DNA from: Rhabditophanes sp. KR3021
Lineage: Eukaryota > Nematoda > Chromadorea > Rhabditida > Alloionematidae
Reading direction: 5' to 3'
Length of the DNA: 64,000 nt
Assembly: GCA_963281155.1 (NCBI GenBank)
Contig: CAUJLY010000002.1
Coordinates: forward strand, 682,001 to 746,000
Position 1 is the first letter of the stretch. Each line of letters begins with the position of its first letter. Below the pieces are notes generated by a model. The model was not told the DNA's origin and did no database searches. It saw nothing but the letters and a program-made list of their open reading frames with translations. A program made the translations under genes and the position numbers. This document shows positions 10,648 to 22,659 of this stretch, piece after piece.

Positions 10648-11493
10648 ATGTCGAGTGTGGAGGTTGGTAACTTGGAGATTCATCAAACTAGCCAGGAATC
10701 AACTGTTTTGATTGTTTTGATAGGATGGGCGGGGTGTCAAGACAGGCATTTGGCGAAGTACGCTAAGATTTATGAGACCGGTGGTTTTGATACCATACGA
10801 CTCACTGTACCCATAAGGAAGATTAGAGGGCTCACTTGTTATGACAAGTTTACAGGATTCATTTACGAGAGGTTGGCTGGAATCAAAGATATTGCCACGA
10901 AAGGTATCATTTTTCATGTCTTTTCAATGAACGGTGGGAATACTTTTTTAAAAGTATACGAAAAGTATTTGCAAGAGAAAGGTGATTGGAACATCAAGGG
11001 AGTTATCTTTGACAGGTTCGTTCATTTCATTAAACTACTTTATTTCTGTGTTTCTAGTTGCCCAGCAGACGTTCAGCCATCTCAATTGGCATTAGCAATT
11101 ACCATGACAATGTATCCTTCAACCAAATATGGGGGTATTTCCTCCATTCTGACTCAATCAATGCTTTATGCTCATTTTTTGTTTGAAAGAACGTGGGTTT
11201 ATTTACATTCCTTAGTCAATGCAGATGCCTATTCGAATTACTTTGCCTACTTCAAGTTGCTGTCGATGAAGACGTTGCCACGCAACCAACTGTATATCTA
11301 CTCTGATGCCGACAAAATTTGTTCCTCCTCTTCAACGGAGAAGTTTCTCGAAGAACAAATAAAAGTAGTTGATCAAACTGTGTTGGTTGCTAAGTTTGAT
11401 AATAGTGATCATGTACAGCATTATCGGGCTCATCCGCAGGAATATACGGAAAGATGTATTAAATTTGTTAACGACACTTGTAATAAGTATTAG
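10648..11493 (+). CDS. TMEM53/DUF829 family protein
   Basis: Exons about 10648-11015 and 11058-11493, separated by a 42-nt intron that keeps the frame open, so an uninterrupted reading frame would wrongly include 14 intron codons. Removing it restores the family motif GVIFDSCP (known from TMEM53). The protein is about 267 residues, an alpha/beta-hydrolase-like DUF829 protein: an N-terminal strand VLIVLIGWAGCQDRHLAKYA, the nucleophile-elbow-like VFSMNGG, and late segments YIYSDADKICS and DNSDHVQHYRAHPQEY. TMEM53 is a nuclear-envelope/ER protein in vertebrates; the role here is not known. Confidence 0.88.
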   Translation: MSSVEVGNLEIHQTSQESTVLIVLIGWAGCQDRHLAKYAKIYETGGFDTIRLTVPIRKIRGLTCYDKFTGFIYERLAGIKDIATKGIIFHVFSMNGGNTFLKVYEKYLQEKGDWNIKGVIFDRFVHFIKLLYFCVSSCPADVQPSQLALAITMTMYPSTKYGGISSILTQSMLYAHFLFERTWVYLHSLVNADAYSNYFAYFKLLSMKTLPRNQLYIYSDADKICSSSSTEKFLEEQIKVVDQTVLVAKFDNSDHVQHYRAHPQEYTERCIKFVNDTCNKY

Positions 11494-11499
11494 TTATAG

Positions 11500-12400
11500 T
11501 TATTTTTTATGCAATAAATTTAATTGACCAATATGTTATACAAAGTTTTATTTTTTATAAAAGATAGTCAGTTATGTGTAGAATGTATGATATTTAAAAG
11601 CACAATATAAATACTTGATCTGCAAACATTTTGTTAAGCTTTATTTGTTTACTAGTGCATTAAAAGTTTAAAGTGGTAGCAACACATCAAATGCACCTGC
11701 CTTAACCCATACTACTTGGTGTAACACAAATAACTTTTAATAAATGATAAAGTTGTGTCCAAAGATTTGTACCCTGAACAAGGGAAGCATTAGAGAACAG
11801 AAATCTAATTATCGTCACTACACACAGCGAGGAACTTTCATCCTCGTACCATGGGGAATCCCCTCTATGAGCCGATCATTGAAAGTTTTTGCCATTTAAA
11901 TAAAAATATACGAATTGAGTGTTTGTTGGATTGAATGTAGTGTTTCAATTTTATAATCCAAAATAATGATTGCATTACACTTGGATCAATTTAAAATCTT
12001 TTTTAATAATCACCCAGACTAAGTCTTGCAATGACCCAATTGCAGCTTGGACCAACTCACTACCAAATGATAGCTTTATGACATGATAAACTAATATTTT
12101 GTTCTTATTATTTTGACTTTCATACGATTCTACTAAATTTATTATTCCAAATTTTGAATAAAAGAAGAAAAGTTGTTATTAAAGTCTTTAAACAATATTC
12201 AAACTCGAAGTTGTATCCAATACTAATGAACTGTCCTCCACCATCATTAATACACCTCGCAAAACTAAAGCCTTTATCAAAAACGAAAATCATTTATAGA
12301 AATCACAAACATATGTTTGCCTCATTAAATCTATATTAATTGTGTCTCAAATAATAATAAGATTAATCGGCCTATTTATTTGTTATTATTGGGTGTATTC
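11500..12400. other. Intergenic with a possible structured RNA
   Basis: No coding gene. Around 11800-11890 the sequence can fold into nested hairpins: cgagg...cctcg, ggggaatcccc, and aactttca pairing with tgaaagtt at the end, then gtttttg. This could be a non-coding RNA, but it matches no snRNA that I can recognise. Confidence 0.3.
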
Positions 12401-12419
12401 TCTCCAATTTATTCATTTT

Positions 12420-14491
12420 TTAATAATATGGCTTCCAATAAGTGTTGACAGTGGCAGAAAACGAGCGTGGGCGGTAGCTATTATAGTTTCTTTGAGTTGA
12501 GTATCCATTCAATGGATCATAGTATGATGAGGGAGATCTAGACAAATAATAACAATTTATTTAGTTACAATCTTAATATTTACTTACCTTCCTACATATG
12601 GCGATGGAATGACTCTTCTCGAGCTTAATGACCAAGGCTTTGCAGACACATTGAAGGAATGTTCACCAGCTATATCAGAATGTAATATTAATAAATAAAA
12701 TTTTATATGCAATACTTGAAATTTTGACTCTGCTCACAACCAATTTATTTATTGCAATAAACACACTTCCTTAGAAAGGTGTTGACTAGGGTTTGAAGAT
12801 TTGAGGCACTTCCTTTTTGGATGCAATCAGATACTCGCCCAGTACCGAAATAAAAGTAATTACTCCACCACAAACAAAGAAAACTATGATTTGATCAACA
12901 ATTTGGCTTATTCTTGTGATGTAGACCCACAATTTAAAGAATCCTTCATCTCCTTATTGATGTCGATTACGTGGAATCTCTTCCCTATACCCGTGCCTTC
13001 TCAAGATGGAGCCCTTTTTACTGATGTATAAATTAAACTTATTCAAATGGGCAATAATATACAACGTATTCCAACAGGCCTTCAATTGATAGATCTTACC
13101 AACATTCTAGATGGAAAGCCTGATCGTATAGATCTCAACACTATTTATGATATCTTTTTGAAAGATGTAGAGAGTATAATCAAGAATGAGTGAACATAGA
13201 TACGACTACAACTTCACTAATAGATAGGACCACGTTTTCAGCATGAAGCAAAAATTCTTCCATCAATTGGCAAATGCAGGAGAAAAGTTACACATCATCA
13301 TGAAGACCTATCCTCCGAAAAAGATGGCTGAGAATGTGGGAGCCATCATAATTAATGCTCCCCGGGGTCTATCACCAATTCCGACTCCGTCAAACCATCC
13401 CTACCATTCGTCTATCTTACGGATCCTAAGACAAATAGAGAAGTCGCTCACCTAATTTTAAATGATTTCGCGAAGTGTGTACCTCTTTTGAATATGTTTT
13501 AAAATATCAAATAAAATGTGCCCCCATTTGATTTACCCATATGTGAATATCCTGAATAACCTCTTCTTTCATTCATTCCTCTTGCTTCAGCTCCCATCGT
13601 TGGTGGAGTGTATTGAGAAGTACATGCATATGAACGAGTATAACTGTATGGTCTGCTCGGCTCAGTATTACGGCCGTAAATGTATCTAAATAAATGATAT
13701 TATTTTTTTAATATCAACAAAAACAAGCACAATACAATCAGACACCTTTATAGATAAGACAAAAGACAAACAATCAACATTTATTTGGGAACAGACTTGT
13801 GAATCGGATAAGCCCATGTTCTTAATGAAAAGACGTCGTATTTTCTCAAAGGTTCACTTTCCATGGCATAATTGATGTTTGTATAGTATGGAGTTGTGAC
13901 ATGAGCGATTGGTTCTCTTCTTTGTCTTGATCCGGAGGAAATTTGATCTTCAACTACTTTGTAACCAGCTATTTGTCTGATGTCCGAGTAGGAACGACGG
14001 ACTTGGCGACTGTAGGCTCCAATTGAGTCACTAGGAGTATTTTCGCGAGAAAATCTGCTCAAGTAGCTAGAAATGAGACGATTCATTAATGTAATTCTTG
14101 AACTCTTATTCACTTACCTTTCTCTTCTGAAGCCTAAAGAATCATAAGATCGAGAACGCTGCATTTTTTCAATGGATTTCAGCAATTCAAGATCTGTCAA
14201 CAACTCTACTTCGGGTTCAAGTGCCTTTGCTAACCGTTTCCCTGGAGGTATCCAAGATTCTTTTATCCCAAGGTCTTTTAGTGTAGTTCCGCGACAGTCA
14301 ACGCTTATCTTAGGAATAGTAGGATCTCCTAGGCTGAAAGTATCTAGTCGATGACAAATAAATAAAGTTAAAAGTAGTGGAATGGATGTAAGTGTGAGTA
14401 AGAGGTAAATATTTAAAAAAAAGACAACAAACTCTTTCTCAGAAGGTGGGAGAAACGTGCAAGGGCACGGATATAAATGATGAAGTGCCAT
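12420..14491 (-). CDS. Unknown membrane-anchored protein with two alternative 3' ends
   Basis: Exon 1 (14491-14118) encodes an N-terminal hydrophobic segment (VVFFLNIYLLLTLTSIPLLL) and a soluble stretch ending SRSYDSLGFRRE. Its donor can join two alternatives in phase: exon 2a (14066-13781), ending in its own stop and giving about 219 residues; or exon 2b (13685-13537), then 12669-12588 and 12537-12420. All junctions of the second path keep the frame (REŔ-type join at AGA, then HMAGEHSF and YVGRSPSSYYDP) and end WKPYY. Both tails are rich in Arg, Ser and Tyr (RSYSD; RPYSYTRSY). I do not recognise the family. The two-isoform model is inferred from splice sites. Confidence 0.6.
12801..13455 (+). 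pseudogene. Degenerate ORF cluster, antisense in an intron
   Basis: Open stretches on the plus strand (12801-13031, an ORF at about 13048-13194 starting MGNNIQRIPTGLQLIDLTN, and 13243-13455) lie within the opposite-strand gene's largest intron. Composition is coding-like, but the frames change between pieces and no domain is recognisable. It is probably a decayed nested gene or mobile-element fragment. Confidence 0.3.
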
Positions 14492-14499
14492 TGTAGTGG

Positions 14500-15280
14500 A
14501 AAATTAATAATATTTATTGATGTCTTCAGAGGCAAGTAACAATATCTCAGTAATAATTTTGATATGAAATAAAGAGGTGCGTCAAAACGTTTACTGTTTA
14601 ATTAAGGAGGCTTAATCGAGCTGGTAAAGTGGATGTGCGCATTGATCTTAAGCTTTCACAAAATTAAGAATAAAAAAATAAAGTCATTAGGTAGATAAAA
14701 GAAAGGTTTTAAAACACAAAATAACTTTGTAAAGAAACATCCATTGACATAGATTGCATTAACATCAAATTTACACTAATCAAGTTAATAGCAAGAGGCA
14801 ATAATAAAGGCAACATCCTAATGATCTAGAAGAAAAAGGCCAAAACAAATATTTATCCTCATTTATTCATCTACATATTTATAAATAAAAGAGTCAAGTC
14901 ATTCTCATTTTGAAGCTTTTTTAGCTTTGATCTAAATGCATATTTGATACATACACACATTCATTTATATCAGGCAAAGCATAATATATCTCCTGCCCAC
15001 GGCAAATGTTTACAAATTTATTTATTTGCCTCTTAACATATACCTCTTTCTATTTTGCTTTTTATTAGTCAGGAAAATAAAAAAGTCATGATAAACAATT
15101 GGCGTGAGATGGGTGTTGGTGTTGGCAAGAGATTATTATTATGTAAATTAGTTCAAATTAGAACAAAACAGAAGACACAAGAGAAAGGTAAGATGTTTAT
15201 TTAAATCATATGAATATTTCTTTGTCAATTGGCAAGTTAATTAAGTTACAAAAATTATGTTCAATTAATACTTGTTAAAG
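14500..15280. other. Intergenic, nothing seen
   Basis: AT-rich spacer between two minus-strand units. No ORF with coding character, tRNA or obvious repeat was seen. Confidence 0.4.
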
Positions 15281-15282
15281 AA

Positions 15283-15456
15283 TTAAATAGATTGTCTTTT
15301 CCTTCCACAAGAATCTCTTTCAAGCGGGTTAGAGAGTCGAAAATTGGCATAATTAAAAATCATCGTGGACACGGCATAACTTGCCTTGCTCCACCATGCA
15401 GACCCCTTTTGCATGATGTTTTGAGTGTTGTTCAACTCATCATCAATAGAAGCCAT
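15283..15456 (-). CDS. Small hypothetical protein (57 residues)
   Basis: Starting at the ATG at 15456, directly behind an acceptor-like ttttcag|ac, the ORF gives 57 residues (MASIDDELNNTQNIMQKGSA onward, with AWWSKASYAVSTMIF and a basic end). The acceptor suggests either trans-splicing or an upstream non-coding exon. A longer in-frame start exists at 15483. Family unknown. Confidence 0.4.
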   Translation of the reverse strand: MASIDDELNNTQNIMQKGSAWWSKASYAVSTMIFNYANFRLSNPLERDSCGRKRQSI

Positions 15457-15805
15457 GTCTGAAAATGTGTAAAACATCCACATATAAACACAGCAATTGT
15501 TACCAAATAAAATAAAAATGATTTCTTAATTAAACACCGAACACTTTTACATGCTAACTAAAATCTCTTAAATCTACATATAACAAATCTGATATTCCAC
15601 ACCAACATTAATACAACTTCATAAATGAAATTAATTTATTCAATAAAAAATGCAATAAACAGACAATCAAAAAATATCTATTTTTATATAATTAAAAGTC
15701 ATTAATATAGTTTTCATACAATAAAGAGTTGAAGCTTCTTTTTTGAAATAATTTTAAATAAGATACTACAAATGAATAGATTGGTGGGTAAGCTGAGGAG
15801 GAGAT

Positions 15806-17956
15806 TTAATTGCCAAGAGCTTCGGATGTGGACACTGGATTGATGTTTCCTGGGACGTCTACGGACACATTTCCTATTTTTGTGGTTGGTGGTGGAGGTT
15901 TAGTCTGAAAAATTAGCTAAATTAGAACAAGCGTTCACTATACATACCTTGACAACACCGCCAGCTGGCTTGTGGTTGATGTTTGCAAAGGAGTTAACTT
16001 TGCTTTCAACTTTCCAGACTAGGTTGGATTTGGGAAGGGGTTTGATGCCGTTCGATCCGCCACTAGAGAGTCTTGTTGATGTGGTGGGTCTGGGTTTGGG
16101 TGGAGAAGGGGTTGCAGGGGTAGTTGTAGTAGTTGAGAAAACGCGAGATTTCACATCTTTGTATTTGTTAGCGATTTTGGGAAGTGGTTTGATCTCACTA
16201 GTAGAGGAGATGGAGGTTGTCTTGGAGTTGATGGTAGATGTTGGAGTCTTGGAGGCGATTGAAGATCTTGAAGATGTTGCTGTTGGACGAGCGTAACTTG
16301 GTACTTTGTCTGTGCTTGTTGTAGAAGATGGGCGAGGTGCGGGGGCCGTTCTTACCGGAGCTGGACGAGGCGCAGGGGCCGCTCTAACCGGAGCTGGGCG
16401 AGGCGTAGGGGCAACTCTTGCTGGAGGTGGACGAGGTGTAGGAGCAGCTCTTGCCGGTGCAGGTTTAGCGGGAGCTGCCTTTGGAAGTTGTCTTGCAGCA
16501 GGTTGGATTGCTGGCTTAGTTGTTGCTGGTTTGGGTGCTGCTTTGGAAGACACCTTGGAATCTGCAATTTTCTTAGCCACATCCTTAGCTAGATCCTTAC
16601 TCACAACTTTACCAACAGCTTCTTCTTTTGTAACTTCCTCAACTTTAGCCTCTTCTTTCTTAACTTCCTCAACTTTAGCTTCTTCTTTTGTAACTTCTTT
16701 CTTAACTTCCTCAACCTTAGCTTCTTCCTTTATAACTTCTTTCTTAACTTCCTCAACGTGTTCTTGGGTGGACTCATGTACCACCTCAGGTTTCTGCACG
16801 AATTCCTCTTTGAAATCATGAGACTCGGCTTGGATCTCTTTAATTGGAAAATCTTTCTTTTCAGCTTCGTGATGCTCAGGGGCATGTGGAACAACTTCGA
16901 CTACTGGGTGTTGCTCATGAATTGGATATTCTTCAGGATGCTGGTCAGCAACTGGGTGTTGTTCTACTACATGATGTGGCTCATCAACTGGTTGTGATTC
17001 AACTACTGGATGTTGTCCAACTACATGATGTGGCTCATCAACTGGGTGTGATTCCTCATGGATCTCCCCTTCAACAGTATATCCCTTTAGCTTGACACAA
17101 GCAATTTCATCCTCAATATTGTCATCAACGACCCTTTCCTTTTTTTGAAAGTCAGTGGGTTGTTTTGGGTGGATTGGTTCAGCAGGTAATTCATCTTGAG
17201 TAGGAGAAGTACTAGGGATAGGAGATGCTGCAATGACATCAACTTTGGGGATGGAGATGTTTGAGTAGTTGTCCTTTTTTGGGATTTCTGGTTCATCGGG
17301 ATGAGAATGATGATTCGTCAAATCTTCTACCTTCACATTATCTCCTTTCTTTTCTTGATGATCAGAAAAATGATGAATAGGTTCTTGTGGCAGATGTTGT
17401 GACTCATCCTCCTTCTTAATATCAAACACTTCAGTGGTGGGTTGTGGTGACTCAGTCCTTGGTGTTGATTCAGGTGTCTTGGTTGCAACATGTTCTTTGA
17501 CGGTGTCGAAAACAGACTTCGTTAACTCCCCAACCAAAGAAGATAAATCTCCAGACAAAAAATCTTCAATTGAAGCAGCTGGTTTGTTTTGTCCTTCAAC
17601 TTTGTGTTGTTCAGAAATAGTTGGGGCATGAGTAATTTCTCCCAACAAATCATTTACGTGATGATCTGGAGAATGGACAGGTTCAGAAAGATGATCATGC
17701 CCGACCAAATTGTCCTTCTTGTCATCGGCATTAATTTTCTCAAATACTGGTTCAATATCATCAGGATTCCCATTGTGGTCTTCTTGCTTATGCAAGTGAG
17801 CAGACAAAGTCTCCCCAATATTATGAGCTACCTCGTGAACTAATGGATTCTAAAAATAAATAAGAATAGTCCATAAAATAATCAACTTACATTCATCAAT
17901 CCTTGCAAAAAATCATGTCCCTCTTCCTTAATATTTGCAGGGTGTGGATGGTCCAT
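15806..17956 (-). CDS. ptl-1: Tau/MAP-like microtubule-associated protein
   Basis: Three exons (17956-17891, 17849-15948, 15904-15806) join in frame to give about 688 residues. The N-terminal half is acidic and His-rich with HHVV/QHP repeats. A middle block repeats KKEV-KEEAKVEEV units, and a Pro/Ala/Arg block repeats APxPRPxPVR. Near the C-terminus, KVESKVNSFANINHKPAGG matches the tau/MAP microtubule-binding repeat (pattern KxxSxxNxxHxPGGG). One earlier segment (YKDVKSRVFS) may be a decayed repeat. The short last exon adds TKIGNVSVDVPGNINPVS. Known PTL-1 has several repeats; here only one is convincing. Most of the long exon is low-complexity. An acceptor (cattgcag) precedes the start exon. 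Confidence 0.72.
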
Positions 17957-17959
17957 TTT

Positions 17960-20840
17960 CAAACAATAATCTGCAATGACAACAATTAAAGACAATCAAT
18001 TGTGTTTTTAGATTACAAACAATTATGAAGACACGAAAATAACGAAATATCTATTAGTACGGGTCCGCAAAAATAAAAGTGCTCGTTACTAAGTTACAAA
18101 TAAAAAACATTCAGTCGATTGTGCGAACCTATGTATTTTGGTTGTGTAGAGATGTTCTACAAAAACTCTTACCAACAACATCATCATCATATTAAGCCCA
18201 TACAAATGGTAGTGTTTCTTAATTGGGTTTTTGGGAAATTAAATAGACAGAAATCACTTTTTATTTGTTATGCATGCCAACAAACACGGCCTCGTCAATT
18301 TACTTTTGTTAAAAGCAACCTTTGAAAGGTTACTACTACCTATAGTAAATAAATAATATGGAATAAATACAAAAGATAATAATAACATTCAATAAATTTA
18401 TTCGATAGGAAAACAGTAGTTGTGTAGTTCATCTATCTAACAACCATATAAAAGTTAAATACTACCACCGTCACCTCCTTTGCCCTGTCAATAAAAGGTA
18501 ACACAGCAAACTTTAAATATACTAATAACCGGGGTCAATTTTTTTTCCAATTTCTAAAATAGGCATTAAGTAGAATATGGAAAAATTAATACAAAACCAC
18601 ATTTATATACTTCACTTTAAATTAAATTAAAAGAAAAAAGAGCTTACTACTAAGTAGTTTTGGTTTGTGTGAATCTAAGTTGACCAAAAAAGTACTTTCT
18701 CCCATTTTGTCCCCCATAAAGATATATTAAGAGGCTATAGATAGATAAAAGTGCCCAAATCTAAAAGAATCAGGGATAAATAAAGAGTATAATATTATCA
18801 TATATGCTTGACATATGTGGCAATACCAATAATTTGACCATATAAAAAGAGTATGTGTGTAGGAGCTTCTGCCACGACAAATAAAAATATAATGAAATGT
18901 GAAGTTTTATTGAACGGTACTAAATAAAAATGATTTGCGTATAAATAAGGTGATGTTGAGGTGTAAAGGGAGCAGGTGATTTATTTTGGATTAATTAGGA
19001 TCATGATATGAACTACTCAAACAATGTTGATTTTGTTGTTCTTTGAAGGTCAAACAAAATATGTGTTTTTTTATTGAGACAACAACAATTATTTGTTGCT
19101 ACTTTAATCAATGATTTTTAAGAATAGGTCCTTGCTGACGCCAATATATGACACACAAAACCCGCGGCCACAATTTAAATGTGTTGTTCGGGAAATAAAA
19201 TATAATCTATATAATATCAATGGCAACAAGAGAATAAAAATTTAATTCAAAAGTTAGGAAAAGAGAGGATCGCCCTTTGAACGACTAAAATGAGAAGATA
19301 TATGTACGCAAGGCTTAATCAAATAAAATGTGTTCAACTCTAAATTTATGTCCGTTCATATAATTTAAATTAAATTGCAGCTGAAATGAATATGCTTTCT
19401 TTTATAGCTATTTTATCAAATAACAATACCCAAATAATTGGTTTCAAAGTAGTTTGTGTCAATAGTGTCACATTTATCTTTTTGCATTTGGATTTTGTTG
19501 TTTTTTGAGCGTTTAACAAAAAATGAAGATAATATATGGGCATCCGTATTTTGTATGCATCAAATTGTAGTCATTTGAAGTTCACCAAAAAATATACATA
19601 CTAAATTGTCCTATCATCTTCTTAGCTCTGGACCTAAAGTTGTTTATAAATATTGGTTTGTGTGTATGTGTACAATAGAGCTAAGATATATGTATAAGTA
19701 ATATGAAATGACATACATTTAACATAGGGTCCCGAACGAAACTCTTTAGTGGTGGACGGTTGCCTTGTCCTTTGTCGTGAAAGAAGTTTGTCGCAGAAGA
19801 AGAGATGTGCATAAGTTGGCGTAATCAGAAACATGAAAAGTGAACATTTATCGAAAATGGAGACAACAACCACAATGCAAATATAAAAGATGGTAATATT
19901 TATTTGATTCAATACTGTGTCCATGAACAAACAAAAAATACCTAAATATGCAATTGAATAGACAACTAAAATTCTTCGAGGTGATTTAAATTTAAAAATA
20001 ACGACATACTTTTGTCGCAATTAGCTAATAAGAATAGCTAATAGCCTTATTTATGTGAAGTTTCCTCCCAAAAATACAAACTAAAAATAACGAAGATTGT
20101 TCTAAAATAAAATGGTGATGTAAATATACAAGAGACCGGACAAAACCAATCTATATTTATGTTCTCCTTCTGTATATATACATCTATTGCCTTCTTTTGT
20201 TTACTTTTAAACAATTAGTCAAGGCATATCTTGTTATAAATGTTTAATTGTAGAAGGGTAAGGGATATGTCTCGAATTATTATTACATGTTCAGTTGTAA
20301 TTAAAATAGTAAGGTTCAGTTTGGTGAGAGGGAACATATGTGGCAATGATAGGCAATATAAGCTGGGATGGGTGATACAACACTATTATTGCCTTTTTAT
20401 GCCATCAAGACCTTTTTCTATAAACCCGAATAAATCTAAAATATATATTCCATTTTTTATCAAACCCAATAAATTTGATATAATTGAGTGGACAGATGTA
20501 CCTTGAATTACAAAATGTTGACGCCGAAAGGTCATGAAATCTCTTGAAATATTGCCGCTACTTAATTAAAATAGTCTGCCTTATGTCATAATTTGAGTTG
20601 GTTCATTAACTTTAGTAAAGTACTACTATTAACTATCAAAAGACTCCATCTTTTGGTTGAGCAAATAAAAAATAATTAGATCATTATATCAAGCTTTATT
20701 TGAAGGTAAAAATGTAATCAAAATAAAGGTAATAATGAAAAAATAGATTACAAAATATAATAAAAATAGGGAAGATGTTACAAAATAAAAGAAGATATTC
20801 CAAAATAAGATTAGTAGTCGATAAATAGATGAAAGTAGAA
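17960..20840. other. Gene-poor spacer
   Basis: About 2.9 kb of AT-rich DNA. ORFs at 18119-18325 (+), 19634-20020 (-) and 20240-20506 (+) have no recognisable features or splice partners. The part next to 17956 probably holds the promoter and 5' UTR of the tau-like gene. Confidence 0.4.
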
Positions 20841-20844
20841 AGAA

Positions 20845-22416
20845 TTAATTTAAAAATAAATGTTGGACACTCATATACAAATTCCAATCCACGATTTTGT
20901 CTAAGTATACAAAATATTGTCCATTCATTCCTTTGTCAACAATAACCTTGTGTTTGAGTGGAAGTGACTCATCTAATGGGATTGATTTTATTGTTTCTCC
21001 ACGAAGTCTTGGCCAACAAACATTTCCAACACGCAAAATTCTCAAAACAGGTGGCAATTGAAAAGATTGTCTCACATCACAATCCAAGAAAGCAACTTGA
21101 AGATTTGTAAGAGATGTAATAAAACCAAGATTTAAAAGAACACCCATTTTAAAAGATAATTGGATAAACTTTAAATTGGGATAAGTTGCGCAAAAATGAC
21201 CAGCCCATTGAGAGTCATCAATTGGTGAGTTTGTTATTTTAATCATAGTTACAGTTTCAGGAGCGCACAAAGTAATTGCTTTGCAATGTTCAAGATAAAG
21301 CTCATTTCCTTCACGATTTTCGAATGTAATGGACAGTTTTTTGAGATTGATACAATTCTTAATTTGGCCGTATAAATGACCACTTTTCACCAAATCTCTT
21401 CCACCAAACGTGATTTCTAATTTGTGCAAAGCTTTGAAATGACTATCCCCCATATTGTCAAATAACTCAAATATTCTATTGCCATTATTAGCTGAACAAG
21501 AAAGCTCCAAAATAAGACTAGAAGCAAGGTACGGAAACAATTTTTCTGTTGTAACAAGTCCTTTTGTAATAACGTATCCAAAATTGATACTTTCCTCGCA
21601 TAATTTTGAAAGAATACTGGCGAAGGTGTCGCTATTCTGGACAACATTTAGTCTTCCTACATTTTCTATGTTTGATTGTTCTTTGAAGCAAACTCTGAGA
21701 CGTCTATTGTTCCTAAATAATTTTCCAAATGCTTCCAACTGTTGTTGCGAAGCTGTCATTTCACTATACTTTAAACAATAAAGCAAATCCATTTCTTCTA
21801 AAGCTATGAAACCTTTGAAAAGGTCAGTCTTCGTTGGATTGTCTTGATTAAGATAAATAAATAAGTTTTGACATTCAATATCATCTATTTTCTTGATAAC
21901 TTTAGAACTAAGTTTAGAGAAAATATCGAAAACCATTGTATTCGACAATAAGTGGACACCCGCACTGTGAAACCTTTTCCTAGCATCAGCTTGCTGCTCA
22001 AAAGAAAGTATTTTAACTTGGTAATTGCAGTCCAGAATTATTTGAATGATATCGGCTACTTTTACCAATGTTTCTCTGTAACCCTCCTTTGTACAATCTA
22101 AAGCTAAATGTATTTTAAGTGCATTAAAAGTTTGCAATGGAGCAATATCAGTATTTAGAGCCACTTGTTTAAGTTCCTCAAACCCATTTGCATAAACACC
22201 AAAAATAGATCCACAGAAGTCAGTAGATGTTTCGATATCAAAAAATTTTACTTCATTGTTCCCAGGAAGGATATGTTCCGTTATATTCGATATTTGTGTC
22301 AAAGCATTGTAGATATTCTTTCTGGAATAAGCCACATTAACCATATTAGTAATATTAGGAGCAATCAGGTTAAAAATATCTTCTTCTCCGAAAATTGATG
22401 TTGAATGCATGATCAT
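20845..22416 (-). CDS. Leucine-rich-repeat-like protein, F-box-like N-terminus
   Basis: A single-exon 523-residue ORF. The first 40 residues (GEEDIFNLIAPNITNMVNVA) have the look of an F-box-like helical start. The rest has irregular LRR-like strands, for example LHKLEITFGGRD, CINLKKLSITFENREG, YPNLKFIQLSF and LTNLQVAFLDCD. Such intronless, fast-evolving proteins are common in nematodes and often act as substrate adaptors for ubiquitin ligases. The F-box call is weak. A second in-frame Met lies two residues in. Confidence 0.55.
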   Translation of the reverse strand: MIMHSTSIFGEEDIFNLIAPNITNMVNVAYSRKNIYNALTQISNITEHILPGNNEVKFFDIETSTDFCGSIFGVYANGFEELKQVALNTDIAPLQTFNALKIHLALDCTKEGYRETLVKVADIIQIILDCNYQVKILSFEQQADARKRFHSAGVHLLSNTMVFDIFSKLSSKVIKKIDDIECQNLFIYLNQDNPTKTDLFKGFIALEEMDLLYCLKYSEMTASQQQLEAFGKLFRNNRRLRVCFKEQSNIENVGRLNVVQNSDTFASILSKLCEESINFGYVITKGLVTTEKLFPYLASSLILELSCSANNGNRIFELFDNMGDSHFKALHKLEITFGGRDLVKSGHLYGQIKNCINLKKLSITFENREGNELYLEHCKAITLCAPETVTMIKITNSPIDDSQWAGHFCATYPNLKFIQLSFKMGVLLNLGFITSLTNLQVAFLDCDVRQSFQLPPVLRILRVGNVCWPRLRGETIKSIPLDESLPLKHKVIVDKGMNGQYFVYLDKIVDWNLYMSVQHLFLN

Positions 22417-22659
22417 ATAAATGAGCTAAAAAAATTTTTACTAAATATAGTCAAAAAATGATTGAATCAAAAGATGCTCGTACACTATATTATTTTAGCG
22501 TTCCGCTTAAGAAATGATGCCAGCTGCGTTTTTTATATGATGTGATAAGCTAGTTGCCCTGGAAATCAATAATACGGCCATTTTGAATATCCGACTACAT
22601 TAAATAACTACACACGTATTCAAAAAACATAAAAAAGTGTTTAGCTCAGTTATAAATGT

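Noticed and set aside
15949..16296. 115-codon plus-strand ORF
   Set aside because: Antisense shadow of the tau-like gene's C-terminal exon.
16306..16821. Long plus-strand ORF rich in Gly, Ala and Val
   Set aside because: It lies exactly opposite the Pro/Ala/Arg and Lys/Glu repeats of the tau-like gene; its openness is a by-product of the repetitive codons.
19634..20020. 128-codon minus-strand ORF with hydrophobic stretches
   Set aside because: Composition follows AT-rich DNA (Ile, Tyr, Phe runs), with no signal, splice or domain support.
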